Of a stretch of 64,000 bases of DNA, positions 35,188 to 45,151 are shown piece by piece. The position numbers and the translations under genes are program-made. Position 1 is the stretch's first letter, and each line of letters begins with the position of its first letter. The stretch lies in assembly GCA_963797475.1 (NCBI GenBank), contig CAWCPR010000012.1, positions 1-64,000 on the forward strand, given 5' to 3'. The DNA comes from CAWCPR01 sp963797475. GTDB lineage: Bacteria; Chloroflexota; Anaerolineae; Anaerolineales; UBA4823. The notes beneath the pieces were generated by a model. That model saw only the letters and a list, made by a program, of their open reading frames with translations. It was not told where the DNA came from and did not search any database.

Positions 35188-38028
35188 TCAAGATTTCAAT
35201 TCCTTCGGCACCTTCCCCATCAGCAAGTCCAGCTTGCTGTCCAGCCTTCTCCTCAACCGGGTGGTATCCAGCTTGATGCGCACGTCCGTCGCCTTGCTGG
35301 CGCGCACCAGGCGTTCGCCGTGCGGAGCTTCCTCCGCCGCACGGTAGGATAGCAGCACCGATACCGGCAGCTCGATCACGCCTTTCTCGCGGTCCTCGGG
35401 CGTGATCTCGCCCAGGCGCGGCGTCCAGCGAACAACGATGGTCTTACGAAAGCCGCTGAAGATTTCTTTGCGGGTAGGGATTTCATCCCGGTTGAAGGAC
35501 AGCATGAAGGTAGTTTCAGAGAGCGGGCGTTCCATTAGCGAAGCGGCGCCCGCCAACATCTGGCTGGCCTGGAGCACAATCTCCAGTTCCAGCTCCTCGC
35601 CTTCGCTGGCCGAGCCAATCTGGCGCACCTCCGCGATGTTCAACAGGCGTTGGGTTGCCTGGCGTGGACCAAACACCGCCATTGGCACCAGGCATTCCGC
35701 CATGCTTAAGCCGCCATGCGAATATTTATCCGGGTCGTGCGGGCCCTTGGGACGCTTGAAGATGTACCCGGCGCGCGGGAAGAGCACATAGTTGAAGGTC
35801 GTGTCGCGCACCGAGGGGCTGATTTTCGGGATGCCCATCACCCGCACATCGAAGTCGATGCTTTTATCGGCCTCTGGCGGTGAGAGCTTCTGCAAAGTGC
35901 GGGCATTGCGATACTTGACGTCGTGATCGTCCAGGACGGCTGTGGACGGCACGCTGACCGTCGCAGCCGGCATCGGGGTAAATCCGTGATCGCTGGTGAC
36001 GAAGATCAAGGCGTCGTCGGGCAGGTCGCGCAATACACTGCGCACGTCTTGCTGCACGATCTCGCGCACCACACTGCGATAGATCAACGCCAGCTCATTC
36101 TGGTTGTGGTGCAGGTTTTCGTCCGTGAAGCTGAAGACGATATATTCTAACTGCGGCGAGACGTAGCGCACTACCATGCCCGAGGCTTCGGTGTCGCTGT
36201 CGCGCACGATCTGGAAGGCAGGCGTTATCCCCATGGCCTCTTTCAGCCAGGCTTTGAGCAGGTCGCTTTCGCGCTTGCTGCCAGGCGGGAAGTCGGCGGG
36301 TAATTTCCCGGCGCTGATCGCCTTGCGGCTCAATTCCGTCTCGGTCGGCAGAATGGCGCTACCCGGCTGGCTTTGAATGAGCTCGTAACGCTCCTCCAAC
36401 ACCGGGCGGACGAATTCATCCCAGGCGTCGGTGCGCAATCCATCGAAGACCAGGATGACAGCCTTCTGGCCTTTTTGCGGGTCCCAATACGGCTGGAGCA
36501 GGCGCGGCAGGAACTGGTGGGTGAAAACGACCGGGATATCGCTGCGGTTCAGCCAGCGGGTATAGTGTAACCGGTAGAAATCTTGAAAACGGTTGTTGAC
36601 CAGATCGAGGGCTTTCCCGGCCGCGGCGATGGTCTGCTGGAATGCCTGGCGGGCGTCAGTCCAGCGTTTGGCCATCTCCATCCACAACCCGCCCACCGAT
36701 ATGGGCAAGATATCGCCGACGCGCAGCAAGCGCTCCAGGTCCGAAAGGTAAAAATCCAGCCGGTTTAGGCGCTCTCCATTCCAGGCCTGGTCAAACAGGC
36801 TGAAATCCAGATCGCCAGCTTCGGTTACCTTGAGCGTGTTGGCGGTCCTGAGCAGAACGGCGGTCAGCTCAAAAACTGCCACCGCCCGCCGGTAGGTTGT
36901 GGTCAGCCCCTGCCACTGGTCGCTGGGACGGCGCAGGGCCGGCCAAGCGGGTTCTCGTTCCTGGTTCTCCAGCTCTTTCAAAACCGAGTGATGAAACTTC
37001 AAATCTTTGTTCAAGATCAAGTCGACCAACAGCGATGCCAAGGCCAGACAGCGCACCAGATTGGACAGGCGTTCGGATTTTAGAACCTCCAGAGCCTGTT
37101 GTGGATCATCCAGACGAAGCTGGTCGCGTAAGATCAGGGCCAGGCCAACCGGGTTCCGGCGCAGCGCAGCTTCTACAGAGCGCACATCTTCCAGAACCCT
37201 CTCCGGCTCGGCAGCCAGTTGGTCCTTGATCGCCTGGTCGAGAAATATTGGGTCGATATCTTTGTAATCATACAGGAGCGGATCGACGTTGGCTATCAAG
37301 AGCTGGTAATCCAGCTTGTGTTGGTGCAGGATCGCGGCCAGTGTAAAGGCGCGCATCACCAGATCCGGGTCGCGCTCGAGCAGCCAGCAGAACGGTTTGG
37401 GGGCTTTGGCAATCTCGCCATGCAGAGTCGCCAACACACCTTCCGGCAGGCGGTCCTTCAGACTTTCAAGCACGGGATGCTGCTCGATGCACAGGCGGCG
37501 GATTTCGCTGGAGCTGAGCTTCTTGAAGGGGTTAATTTTGAGCGCAGCGCCCAAGGCGATCTTGTATAAGTCGCTGTCGCTGAAACGATTGGGCGCTGCC
37601 TGGCGCAAATCACGGTAGGCCTGCAACGCAGCCGGTAAATCTTCAAGCAGCAGCCCCGAAAGCTCGCGCTTGTCGACCAGCTTGGGCCAGGCCGTGTCGC
37701 CGGTCTGCTCGATCAGGAACTCGCGCAGCGAGAGCGAGAGAACGTTCTCCCGCCCAGCCCGCACCAGCAGATCCGGGTAGAACAGCGTCCCTGTGCGGCT
37801 GCGATCCACCAGCAGGATTTTCGCCTCCGCATCCTCCCGGATCGCTTCGTACATCTCGCGCAGCGCCAGGTTGCCGGTGCAGAACAGCACGGTGTAGCCG
37901 TGTTCTTCCGCCCACCCATCCACCACCTGCGCACCGGAAACGATCATGCGCTGCGGATCGCGCAGGATGATGACCGGGCGGCCGATGAGGGGAGTGAGTT
38001 TAGAGAGGATCCAGGAAGCAAGCATCAT
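35188..38028 (-). CDS. pglZ: PglZ, alkaline-phosphatase-superfamily BREX protein
   Basis: 946 residues. The start ATG overlaps the stop of the upstream gene. The PglZ domain is recognisable from VILVFDGLRTDAWDEFVRPVL (metal-binding Asp), LPTETELSRKAISAGKLPADF, and FVTSDHGFTP (second metal-binding Asp and His), in the order of this family. The N-terminal region (ILSKLTPLIGRPVIILRDP, and FCTGNLALREMYEAIRE) matches the variable N-terminal region of PglZ proteins. The C-terminal domain is beta-rich. PglZ is the defining core protein of BREX. Here it lies downstream of the helicase-TPR-Smr gene and before RNase HI. Confidence 0.93.
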   Translation of the reverse strand: MMLASWILSKLTPLIGRPVIILRDPQRMIVSGAQVVDGWAEEHGYTVLFCTGNLALREMYEAIREDAEAKILLVDRSRTGTLFYPDLLVRAGRENVLSLSLREFLIEQTGDTAWPKLVDKRELSGLLLEDLPAALQAYRDLRQAAPNRFSDSDLYKIALGAALKINPFKKLSSSEIRRLCIEQHPVLESLKDRLPEGVLATLHGEIAKAPKPFCWLLERDPDLVMRAFTLAAILHQHKLDYQLLIANVDPLLYDYKDIDPIFLDQAIKDQLAAEPERVLEDVRSVEAALRRNPVGLALILRDQLRLDDPQQALEVLKSERLSNLVRCLALASLLVDLILNKDLKFHHSVLKELENQEREPAWPALRRPSDQWQGLTTTYRRAVAVFELTAVLLRTANTLKVTEAGDLDFSLFDQAWNGERLNRLDFYLSDLERLLRVGDILPISVGGLWMEMAKRWTDARQAFQQTIAAAGKALDLVNNRFQDFYRLHYTRWLNRSDIPVVFTHQFLPRLLQPYWDPQKGQKAVILVFDGLRTDAWDEFVRPVLEERYELIQSQPGSAILPTETELSRKAISAGKLPADFPPGSKRESDLLKAWLKEAMGITPAFQIVRDSDTEASGMVVRYVSPQLEYIVFSFTDENLHHNQNELALIYRSVVREIVQQDVRSVLRDLPDDALIFVTSDHGFTPMPAATVSVPSTAVLDDHDVKYRNARTLQKLSPPEADKSIDFDVRVMGIPKISPSVRDTTFNYVLFPRAGYIFKRPKGPHDPDKYSHGGLSMAECLVPMAVFGPRQATQRLLNIAEVRQIGSASEGEELELEIVLQASQMLAGAASLMERPLSETTFMLSFNRDEIPTRKEIFSGFRKTIVVRWTPRLGEITPEDREKGVIELPVSVLLSYRAAEEAPHGERLVRASKATDVRIKLDTTRLRRRLDSKLDLLMGKVPKELKS

Positions 38029-40076
38029 CGTCCTTCCAAAAGAACTACAGTTACGCCAGCATTTTCATAGAACTTATCAGCATTCTCCAGCTCAGGACAA
38101 AGAGCGAGTGCAAGGTTCCAATCTTCACTGAAGCGAGTTATATTTTCCCCATAGAGGACTTTCTTGACCCGCGCATGTCCGCGAAAACGTTTGAGCCGGT
38201 TACGGACATTTTCTTTTATTACCGAGGGTTCTTTATCTTTTCCATATCCATGAATGATCAATAATGCACCATATTTTCTATCTTTGGAGACTTTATCGAT
38301 CGCCGCTTCAAGCGTATTGTCGGCGTCAACTTGATTCATTTCGTGCAAATTAATTCTTTCAAGGATACCGGGACCGTTCTGCGATTGTCTTCGCCGGCGC
38401 CGAGAAGGTTGTTTTCTGTCAGGTTCAGCGTGTTTACCATTCTTTAGGCCGGAATTACCATCCACAGCATCCGACTCAGTAAGTCCAACTTCTTGCCCAT
38501 TGTCCGGTGCAGGAACATTCACGGCCGTTAATTGATCTTCCACAAGCCTGTTCGATTGCTGTACAGCCAGATCGAGCTGATCAAAGAAAGTTTTTTCGGC
38601 TTCCAGGGCGCGGGAAGGAACCAGACCCTGTAAGGCTTTCATTTTCGATCGCAGGCGGATATTCTTACCTTCAGAATCCAAGATTTCCTGTACACGTTCT
38701 GTCAGTTCCTCCATGTCATCTGAGTTCAAATCCCAATACCGGCTTTTATCTAACAATTCATGAATCAAATCCTTTAGATCCGGTAAGGGTTGATCAGCCA
38801 ACGCCTCTTTATGTTTTGGCTTCTTTGATATTTCCTTGGGCGTATATTCAGGGAAGTACTTTGACAATAATTCGTATTTTTCCGAGGTTTTCAAGCCTTC
38901 TAATCGTTTCTTGAAACGCTCAACTTCTGCCGAGTAGTTCTCCGAACCCTTCTCGAAGTACGTATGAATCGCTTCCCAAATATATTCGTGATCCCTCAAC
39001 GGATATAACTGTCCAAGCTCACGGCTGATCCGATCAGACGACCAATGCACGTACTGCCAGGATTGGATGTAAATTTGCCGTTTTTCGCCACTTCTATGAC
39101 TGGAGATTTTGTCTACCATCTGTTCAGCTTCTTGCAGACGGTGACAGGTTTCAGCCATAATTTGAACGCCAAGCAAATTGTCCAATTCAAAAGCTTCCCT
39201 CGCGATATCACAGGCTTTATCCCAGAACTGGAACAGAACAGTATCAAGACTATCCCAATATTTTACGAGGTCGTCTGTCGGAATACCTGTCTTTTCGGGT
39301 CTTCTGATTTTATTTTCTACAGCCGGCCCTGTGAAGTTTACCCGTTTAAAGCTTTCATTTAATTGTGCCAACCGTTCATCGAATTCCTTACGCCAGACAT
39401 CCGATCTAGAAACGCGCGAAACAATCTTGGCTATTTTTTGAAGCTTATCTCGATCACTGTTGGCAAAATAATCTAATCGTTCCCATTCCTCAAAATCGAT
39501 CCCATAAGATGCCCGCTGAGCCTCCATATGGGTAAAAAAACGCCTTAAGGATGGTGAGTTTATTTTGCCTTCTTTAGGGTTTGGGCCAATGAGCATCTCA
39601 AACAATTCCGATTCTCGGAAGAACACTCGCATCCAGGCTTTTGCGGCCAGTTCCCACTCTTGTGCGAGCTCCCAACACTGGGCGGCAATCTCCGCATTTT
39701 TATTACCCTCGGCCAGCTCCAACATATTGGCAGTTTCACGGATTTTTTCGGTCTTACCAGCCCTCTGATAACACATCGCCTGCGTTACAAACTTCTTCTC
39801 TGTATTGCAACGATTTTCAATATACTGCATCCGATCTTCATCCATTGCAAGGTAATAGTAATAATATGCTTCTGGCCAGCTCTCCGACCCCCCTTTAAAG
39901 AAACCATCCGCAAGATGTTTATAAGCAGTTAACTTGTCATCATCTCGCACGTTCTCCATGTAGTTTTGTGCAGATCCTAAATCGCCGGCTTGAACGAATG
40001 CCTCTATCGCAAGGAAATACTCTTTCAAAATCACTCGTGCAGTCCCAGTTAACCGGTACAATCCATGGGCGAACAT
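38025..40076 (-). CDS. TPR and Smr-like C-terminal part of the split helicase
   Basis: 683 residues from the first ATG. It is probably not an independent gene, because its first codons read directly from the frame of the preceding helicase if one A is removed from TTTAATG near 40075. The first half continues helical TPR-like repeats (FLAIEAFVQAGDLGSAQNY, YYYYLAMDEDRMQ). A basic linker (RKQPSRRRRRQ) follows, and the last 120 residues resemble an Smr domain (RINLHEMNQVDADNTLEAAI, then LLIIHGYGKD, ending RVKKVLYGENITRFSEDW). Smr domains cleave RNA or DNA. Its stop overlaps the pglZ start. Confidence 0.6.
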   Translation of the reverse strand: MFAHGLYRLTGTARVILKEYFLAIEAFVQAGDLGSAQNYMENVRDDDKLTAYKHLADGFFKGGSESWPEAYYYYYLAMDEDRMQYIENRCNTEKKFVTQAMCYQRAGKTEKIRETANMLELAEGNKNAEIAAQCWELAQEWELAAKAWMRVFFRESELFEMLIGPNPKEGKINSPSLRRFFTHMEAQRASYGIDFEEWERLDYFANSDRDKLQKIAKIVSRVSRSDVWRKEFDERLAQLNESFKRVNFTGPAVENKIRRPEKTGIPTDDLVKYWDSLDTVLFQFWDKACDIAREAFELDNLLGVQIMAETCHRLQEAEQMVDKISSHRSGEKRQIYIQSWQYVHWSSDRISRELGQLYPLRDHEYIWEAIHTYFEKGSENYSAEVERFKKRLEGLKTSEKYELLSKYFPEYTPKEISKKPKHKEALADQPLPDLKDLIHELLDKSRYWDLNSDDMEELTERVQEILDSEGKNIRLRSKMKALQGLVPSRALEAEKTFFDQLDLAVQQSNRLVEDQLTAVNVPAPDNGQEVGLTESDAVDGNSGLKNGKHAEPDRKQPSRRRRRQSQNGPGILERINLHEMNQVDADNTLEAAIDKVSKDRKYGALLIIHGYGKDKEPSVIKENVRNRLKRFRGHARVKKVLYGENITRFSEDWNLALALCPELENADKFYENAGVTVVLLEGR

Positions 40077-42390
40077 TAAAATCTGCTATGGCCTTGGATT
40101 TAGCCTTATTGCGACTTCTTTGCAAAGCATCAACTCGAGCAAGCGCTTGTTTTCCAACACTCTCCAGTTCGCCACACTCTTCAGCCGTTCCCAAGGCTTT
40201 ATCCCACTGATCTAATAACACAAATGCTCTTGAGGCGGTGACCAATTGATTGTGCTGGTATAAAAGATCCGCTGCCCACATGGCCTCTGCAAATTTTTTC
40301 TTATCAACCCAGGCTTCAATACGACGGAAAACCTCATCTGCGATATCCTCTCGTAAAGCTGGGTCTGCTTCCCTGGTGATCTGTAAGGCTGTATCTAGAT
40401 TTCCTAAAATTAAATGACAGAGAGCCCTAACAGGTTTATCAGATTCATCGATACCGTCGATAATAAGATCAATTTCATCTTGTAGTTCTTTAGCCAAATC
40501 AGCAAACGCTTGTTTTAGATAATCTTGCCTTAGCTCTTCAAGACATTCGAGCTGATTGACCGGGTCATCTGTCTTGGCAAAATATTCGGCTGCTTTCTTA
40601 AGATTGCCTTTTTCTCGATAATTCATAGCTGCAGTAGCAGATCGATTTCGGTAGGCCTCTAACCGCCCGGCTTCTTGGTACCTGCCCAAACTTGTCTCCA
40701 AAAAAGCCTCATTGTCATATTTTAAGAACCGTGCAAAACTGATTTCAGCCATTCCATACATCGTTTCAGCATCTACATCCGTGTTCCCAATACTGCGAAT
40801 CGCGTTGACTACTTGATCCACATCGGTTGGTTTTTGTATGAAAACGACGTCTTTGGGAATATCTTTCCACCCTGCCCACCGCAAATATTCGTATTCTTCT
40901 TCGCTCAAGTAAATAAATAAAAGCATCCTGGCGCGAGTAATTGAGGTGTACCAGTTTGACACGATATCAGGCTCAAGTTCACTGTTATGCTTGATGCTGA
41001 TTCCATAAAGCACACATCGGTCGAATTCCATCCCCTTACAACTCATGACAGGGATGATCTCGAGCAGGTTTGTTTCTAGCGCATAAAGGTTCTCTTCCTG
41101 CGCCAATAACCGCTCCAATTGATCGGCATGCTGCGTAATGACGACAGTAGAAAGAAGCTGGTTGTCCCCTTCCAGATTGTTATCGGTGGCTTTTAATTGG
41201 TTCGCATACTTAACCAGAGCTTGCTGAAACAGTTCCTGACTTCCAACAAATAAGCGCGGCACCAGAGCGTCTTCTTCGCCGCTCTCTTCTATCTCAAGTA
41301 TTTTGGTTTGTAAACTAATGGGTAATGTCGTATCAGGATTTATGCAATATTCCAGGAATCGGCTTGCGATTTCCTGCGAAAAACGAGTGGAAACCTGTCG
41401 AGTCATGGATTCCACAGCTCGCGCTATTTGCTCTGTGGTTCGATAATTATTTTTTAAATCGGTTGGGCTCAGATTTTTCCGGATCTCGCGATTGTAAATT
41501 CGCTCTTTTTCATTCACAAGTTGTACAATCGTTGGCCAGAGAAAGCCTGAAGGAGTCATCTGTTGGTTCACATCTCCGAAGAACACCAACCGGCTTTCGA
41601 TATTTTTGGGTAGCATAAACCAAAGACTGATCAGATTATCTAACTCCACGGAGCTCAGATCCTGAACCTCATCAACGATGACTACAGGATTGGTTAATTT
41701 AGAAATCACTGAACCCCAAATCGGCTCATACACCATCCCGTATTGAGCGATCCATGCAAACAGATCTTCGCGAATACCATTGAGAAGTTCGTCCCCCAAT
41801 TTCGGCCCTGAAAATACTGCCTCATAATTTTCAGCTTTGGATGAGATGCGCGGCATACGCTGATAGCCGAAAAATATCGGGCGTAACCAATCCGAAAGTT
41901 CGGCCAGCTTAGGATCCTGATCTCCGATGACATAGCGCTTGGCCGCTCGAAAATCAACTGCTTTGACTTCAGCCAAACGGGATAACATTTCTTCTGCTTT
42001 GTTAGCCTGTTGGCGGAAACGTGAGGCAACATCGGCGCGATCCAGTTGATCGTCTTTCCAATCCTCGTAGGTTTTTAAGAGACGGCCGCGTATATCCTGC
42101 AGCGATTCACCATACGTTTGATAATCTTGCGACCGCAGCATTTCAGATTGGATTTTATTTTCAAGCTCATCGATGCTTAAGTTGATGAGCTCAGATCGCC
42201 CCCGTAAAAAGGTCACAATCAATGAATATATTTGGGATGGCAGAAGATTGCGGACGCCTCGATTAAATAGCTGCAGAACTGAGATACCCCATACAGGTTT
42301 CATCACTGAGGCAACGGCTGATCTCATCTGAGGATAATGCCTGTTTGAAGAAATCCTGAATTCCAAACACATTGATTTGGCCACTGACAA
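39940..42390 (-). CDS. Helicase core fragment with TPR-like region (middle part)
   Basis: 816 residues as an open frame, but the first 30-40 are out-of-frame readings of the N-terminal fragment. It holds motif II VVIVDEVQDLSS, FFGDVNQQMTPSG (III), NNYRTTEQIARAVESM (IV), a VI-like SWYTSITRARMLLFI, and YMSCKGMEFDRCVLYG (V). From about residue 510 it becomes TPR-like. It ends out of frame at 39940, where the tail ORF overlaps. It is separated from Walker A (at 42263-42688) by a frameshift near 42263-42300. The three parts form one SF1 helicase-TPR-Smr protein of about 1,555 residues. Confidence 0.72.
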   Translation of the reverse strand: MSVAKSMCLEFRISSNRHYPQMRSAVASVMKPVWGISVLQLFNRGVRNLLPSQIYSLIVTFLRGRSELINLSIDELENKIQSEMLRSQDYQTYGESLQDIRGRLLKTYEDWKDDQLDRADVASRFRQQANKAEEMLSRLAEVKAVDFRAAKRYVIGDQDPKLAELSDWLRPIFFGYQRMPRISSKAENYEAVFSGPKLGDELLNGIREDLFAWIAQYGMVYEPIWGSVISKLTNPVVIVDEVQDLSSVELDNLISLWFMLPKNIESRLVFFGDVNQQMTPSGFLWPTIVQLVNEKERIYNREIRKNLSPTDLKNNYRTTEQIARAVESMTRQVSTRFSQEIASRFLEYCINPDTTLPISLQTKILEIEESGEEDALVPRLFVGSQELFQQALVKYANQLKATDNNLEGDNQLLSTVVITQHADQLERLLAQEENLYALETNLLEIIPVMSCKGMEFDRCVLYGISIKHNSELEPDIVSNWYTSITRARMLLFIYLSEEEYEYLRWAGWKDIPKDVVFIQKPTDVDQVVNAIRSIGNTDVDAETMYGMAEISFARFLKYDNEAFLETSLGRYQEAGRLEAYRNRSATAAMNYREKGNLKKAAEYFAKTDDPVNQLECLEELRQDYLKQAFADLAKELQDEIDLIIDGIDESDKPVRALCHLILGNLDTALQITREADPALREDIADEVFRRIEAWVDKKKFAEAMWAADLLYQHNQLVTASRAFVLLDQWDKALGTAEECGELESVGKQALARVDALQRSRNKAKSKAIADFNVRPWIVPVNWDCTSDFERVFPCDRGIRSSRRFRICTKLHGERAR

Positions 42391-42688
42391 CTTGCTCTCC
42401 CGTGTTGATCTGGCCTACGAGGTCAGGGACATCGTGTAAAGTGTTGGCGCAATATTCTGCCAGGCGAGGATTGTAAGTCAGGAATAAAATCGTCGTGCGC
42501 TTATTATCCGGCCGGCCCTTATTATCCACGCCCAATTTTCGGGTAATGTGTAGCGCCATAGTGGTTTTGCCCGAACCGGCAACACCTTGAACCTGGAAAA
42601 TCTCATTCGCAGGACCGGGCATGGTGATCTGGTTGATCACATCTTTTTGTTCGGGTTGGAGATCTTCAACGAATTTTAGACCACGCAT
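42263..42688 (-). CDS. N-terminal Walker A fragment of the same helicase
   Basis: 141 residues with FVEDLQPEQKDVIN (Q-motif-like) and Walker A GVAGSGKTTMALHI, then FLTYNPRLAEYC (Ia). It then stops in frame at 42263. Without the Asp-Glu box and the later helicase motifs it cannot be active alone. The next frame carries these motifs immediately after, so I read it as the 5' end of the split gene. It begins two bases after the methyltransferase 2 stop. Confidence 0.75.
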   Translation of the reverse strand: MRGLKFVEDLQPEQKDVINQITMPGPANEIFQVQGVAGSGKTTMALHITRKLGVDNKGRPDNKRTTILFLTYNPRLAEYCANTLHDVPDLVGQINTGEQVVSGQINVFGIQDFFKQALSSDEISRCLSDETCMGYLSSAAI

Positions 42689-42689
42689 G

Positions 42690-45149
42690 TTAACCCCTCA
42701 TCACACAAATCTGGTAATCCTCTTCAACCGAGAGCTGCGTCTCTTCGCTCAATTCGTCAAACTGCAGGCCGCCCTTCTCATATAAGACTCGTCCAAACTC
42801 ATAAAGCCCGGCCCGCCGGCACTGGCGGATCCAATCGGCCAGGGTGGCGGCATTTTCGGGCTTATCACGTTCAGCGGGCGGCACACCATCCATCAAGGCA
42901 TTGGCGAAGCGTTTGATCCTTCGCAGTGCGCCGCTGGAGCGCAGGGCTGCTTTCTGCTGGCGCTCCTCATCGTTGGCCGGGGGCCGCCAGGTACCGTCGG
43001 GGGTTTTGAAAAAATACTCCGGCAGCCATTCTTGCAGCAGGCGGCGCGGCTTATCCTTTACCGGCAGATACTGCTCGAACAAATCCGAGTAATGCAAACC
43101 TTCTTGATCGCGGTTTTGTTTCAAGTAAGCCTGCATGAACCCTTCAAGTTTATCCGCCGCGGCGGATTCCTTGTACGACTCGGCTTCATCGACCTGCCCG
43201 GACGTCTCCAACAGGTACCAGCGTCCTGAACCGGCAGGCGCTTCCTCCGCCACGGAGCGTAAAAGCTCATCGAAGTTGTGGCGCTCGAACTGGCCCTTGC
43301 GCACCATCCGACTGACCAGCTCATCGTACAACCGGTCGGCGGGCGAGCCGGGATGAGCGGTGAGAGCTTCTGTCAGTATATGGCTGGCAGCTTCTCGAAA
43401 AGCCACCGCATCGGTGGTGGCGAAGAAATTTATTTGCCCGCTCAACTCCCCCGGGCGCGGCTTGCGAAAGTTTATTATCAAGTCGCGCTTGGTTACCTTT
43501 TCAGCAAAATATTGGTTTGTAGTTTTTGTAGGTGTATCGATGTAAAGTGTTTTTTCAGACGTTTCAGGTATAAAACCCTTTTCAGTCATCAAATCCTGAA
43601 TGAGTTGCCAGGTGCCTTCACTAGTGTCATGGTAACAAAGAGAAACCCAGCGCCCTGGTTTTAGCACTCGGAATAACTCACCGATAACTTGTTCCATCAT
43701 CACGGACCAATCAGCATCTGTTTTTCCACGTGCTTCATTTACGATGATTTCATTTTCTAGCCAGGTTGAATCAAAGTCTAACCAAGCTTCCCAGAGAAAA
43801 TTTAACTCTCCATATTGGATAGTTCCTCCATAAGGAGGATCAGTGAATATATAATCCACTGAATTAGACGGTGTATTAAGTAACCGTGCATCAGATGTAC
43901 TAATAAGTAATTTTGTACTTGAAGGATTAATTTTCGAATACGCGGATTTGAAATCTGAAAGGCTATCAACCATAAACCGCCACACATTGATGTCATGCTC
44001 AATCTGTGGAATATAATAAGTCCCCTTTTGGATTCGCCCAATACCATCTGAATTGTGAGCCATCATTTTTGACGCTTTTAATACAATTGATGTAAACTCG
44101 AACATTAATACGTTCTGAAATTGAAGATCCAGTGTTGCTATTTTTTCCAATAGCAAAGCTAATGCCCATAAATTTCGTTTGGTAAACAATTGAGACAACT
44201 TTGTCGCATCTGTGGGTCGAAAATCTTTCTTGTACAACATCCGGTAAGGGATTTTCTCTGCCAAGTCGGCTTCCGGATACCAATAAGGAATTACTTTAGA
44301 TTCAATCTCCTCGATTTTGTGCAAGTCATATTTAAGAAAATATTCTTGTTTCTTTTCATTCAGATCATTATGCCGGCGCTCAGACCGACGCGGTTTGCAG
44401 CCCTCATTACATAGGTAAATAACAAGGACGGGCACGGAGCCAAATTTCTCCTGTGTGGTTTTTATTTCTTCTTTAATACCTCGCCGGAGACAATGTGGAC
44501 AAGCCCGGATTTTCTTTTTTTTACCCCTCTTAGTCTCTCCATCTACTTCAGCACAATCAAACAAGGGTACTTTTTCTAGGCACCGTGAACATCGATAAAC
44601 GGATGAATAGACAGTATATGTGATTGTTGCGCGCCCGTCGCAGCAGTCACACCGTGTCTCGTACAGCCAGTCCATCTCCGGCCTGACCATGCGCTCCAAT
44701 TCCTCAAAAGCGCGCTGCAGCCGATTTACATCCACCGGCGTGCAGTAGTTCTTGGTGATGAAGGTGGCAGCCGGCGAAAGGTCGATGGCGATTGCCGCCC
44801 GCCCTTCCATGAGAGCCGCCAATGCCGTCCCGCCCGAGCCACAGAACGGATCGAGCACGAGATCGCCGGGTTGGGTGTAGTGCTTGATGTACTCCCGGAT
44901 AGCGTCGTGCGGCTTTTTCGACCAATAGGTGTGCATGTTGTAAATCGCCGTAGCTTTGGTGGTGGTTATAGGCTTGTCGAACGGCGGCACATGGTAGTCA
45001 TCTGTGGCGGGATCGTAGGGCTTGGCGTGCTCTTCCACAAATCGGCGCAGGTTGGGGTTCGGGCCGGATGAATAGTAACCCTCCGGCATCTTGGGGATCT
45101 CGGGGCGGAAGAAGGAAGTTTGCAACGGAGCCTTTTTCTGCTTTACCAT
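42690..45149 (-). CDS. Zn-ribbon adenine-specific DNA methyltransferase 2 (paralogue)
   Basis: 819 residues from the ATG at 45149 (MVKQKKAPLQ), directly after the stop of the SMC-like gene; the longer frame to 45257 reads into that gene. Motif I DPFCGSGGT and DPPY are present, and there are zinc-ribbon CxxC pairs between them. It is strongly similar to methyltransferase 1 over the first 165 and last 380 residues. The middle (target-recognition) part differs. The enzyme lacks the palindromic repeat seen in the other copy. Duplicated methyltransferases could recognise two sites or form a heterodimer. Confidence 0.85.
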   Translation of the reverse strand: MVKQKKAPLQTSFFRPEIPKMPEGYYSSGPNPNLRRFVEEHAKPYDPATDDYHVPPFDKPITTTKATAIYNMHTYWSKKPHDAIREYIKHYTQPGDLVLDPFCGSGGTALAALMEGRAAIAIDLSPAATFITKNYCTPVDVNRLQRAFEELERMVRPEMDWLYETRCDCCDGRATITYTVYSSVYRCSRCLEKVPLFDCAEVDGETKRGKKKKIRACPHCLRRGIKEEIKTTQEKFGSVPVLVIYLCNEGCKPRRSERRHNDLNEKKQEYFLKYDLHKIEEIESKVIPYWYPEADLAEKIPYRMLYKKDFRPTDATKLSQLFTKRNLWALALLLEKIATLDLQFQNVLMFEFTSIVLKASKMMAHNSDGIGRIQKGTYYIPQIEHDINVWRFMVDSLSDFKSAYSKINPSSTKLLISTSDARLLNTPSNSVDYIFTDPPYGGTIQYGELNFLWEAWLDFDSTWLENEIIVNEARGKTDADWSVMMEQVIGELFRVLKPGRWVSLCYHDTSEGTWQLIQDLMTEKGFIPETSEKTLYIDTPTKTTNQYFAEKVTKRDLIINFRKPRPGELSGQINFFATTDAVAFREAASHILTEALTAHPGSPADRLYDELVSRMVRKGQFERHNFDELLRSVAEEAPAGSGRWYLLETSGQVDEAESYKESAAADKLEGFMQAYLKQNRDQEGLHYSDLFEQYLPVKDKPRRLLQEWLPEYFFKTPDGTWRPPANDEERQQKAALRSSGALRRIKRFANALMDGVPPAERDKPENAATLADWIRQCRRAGLYEFGRVLYEKGGLQFDELSEETQLSVEEDYQICVMRG

Positions 45150-45151
45150 GA

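Noticed and set aside
42690..45149. Methyltransferase 2 as a type II restriction-modification enzyme on its own
   Set aside because: No separate restriction gene lies next to it, and the BREX-like neighbours explain it better.
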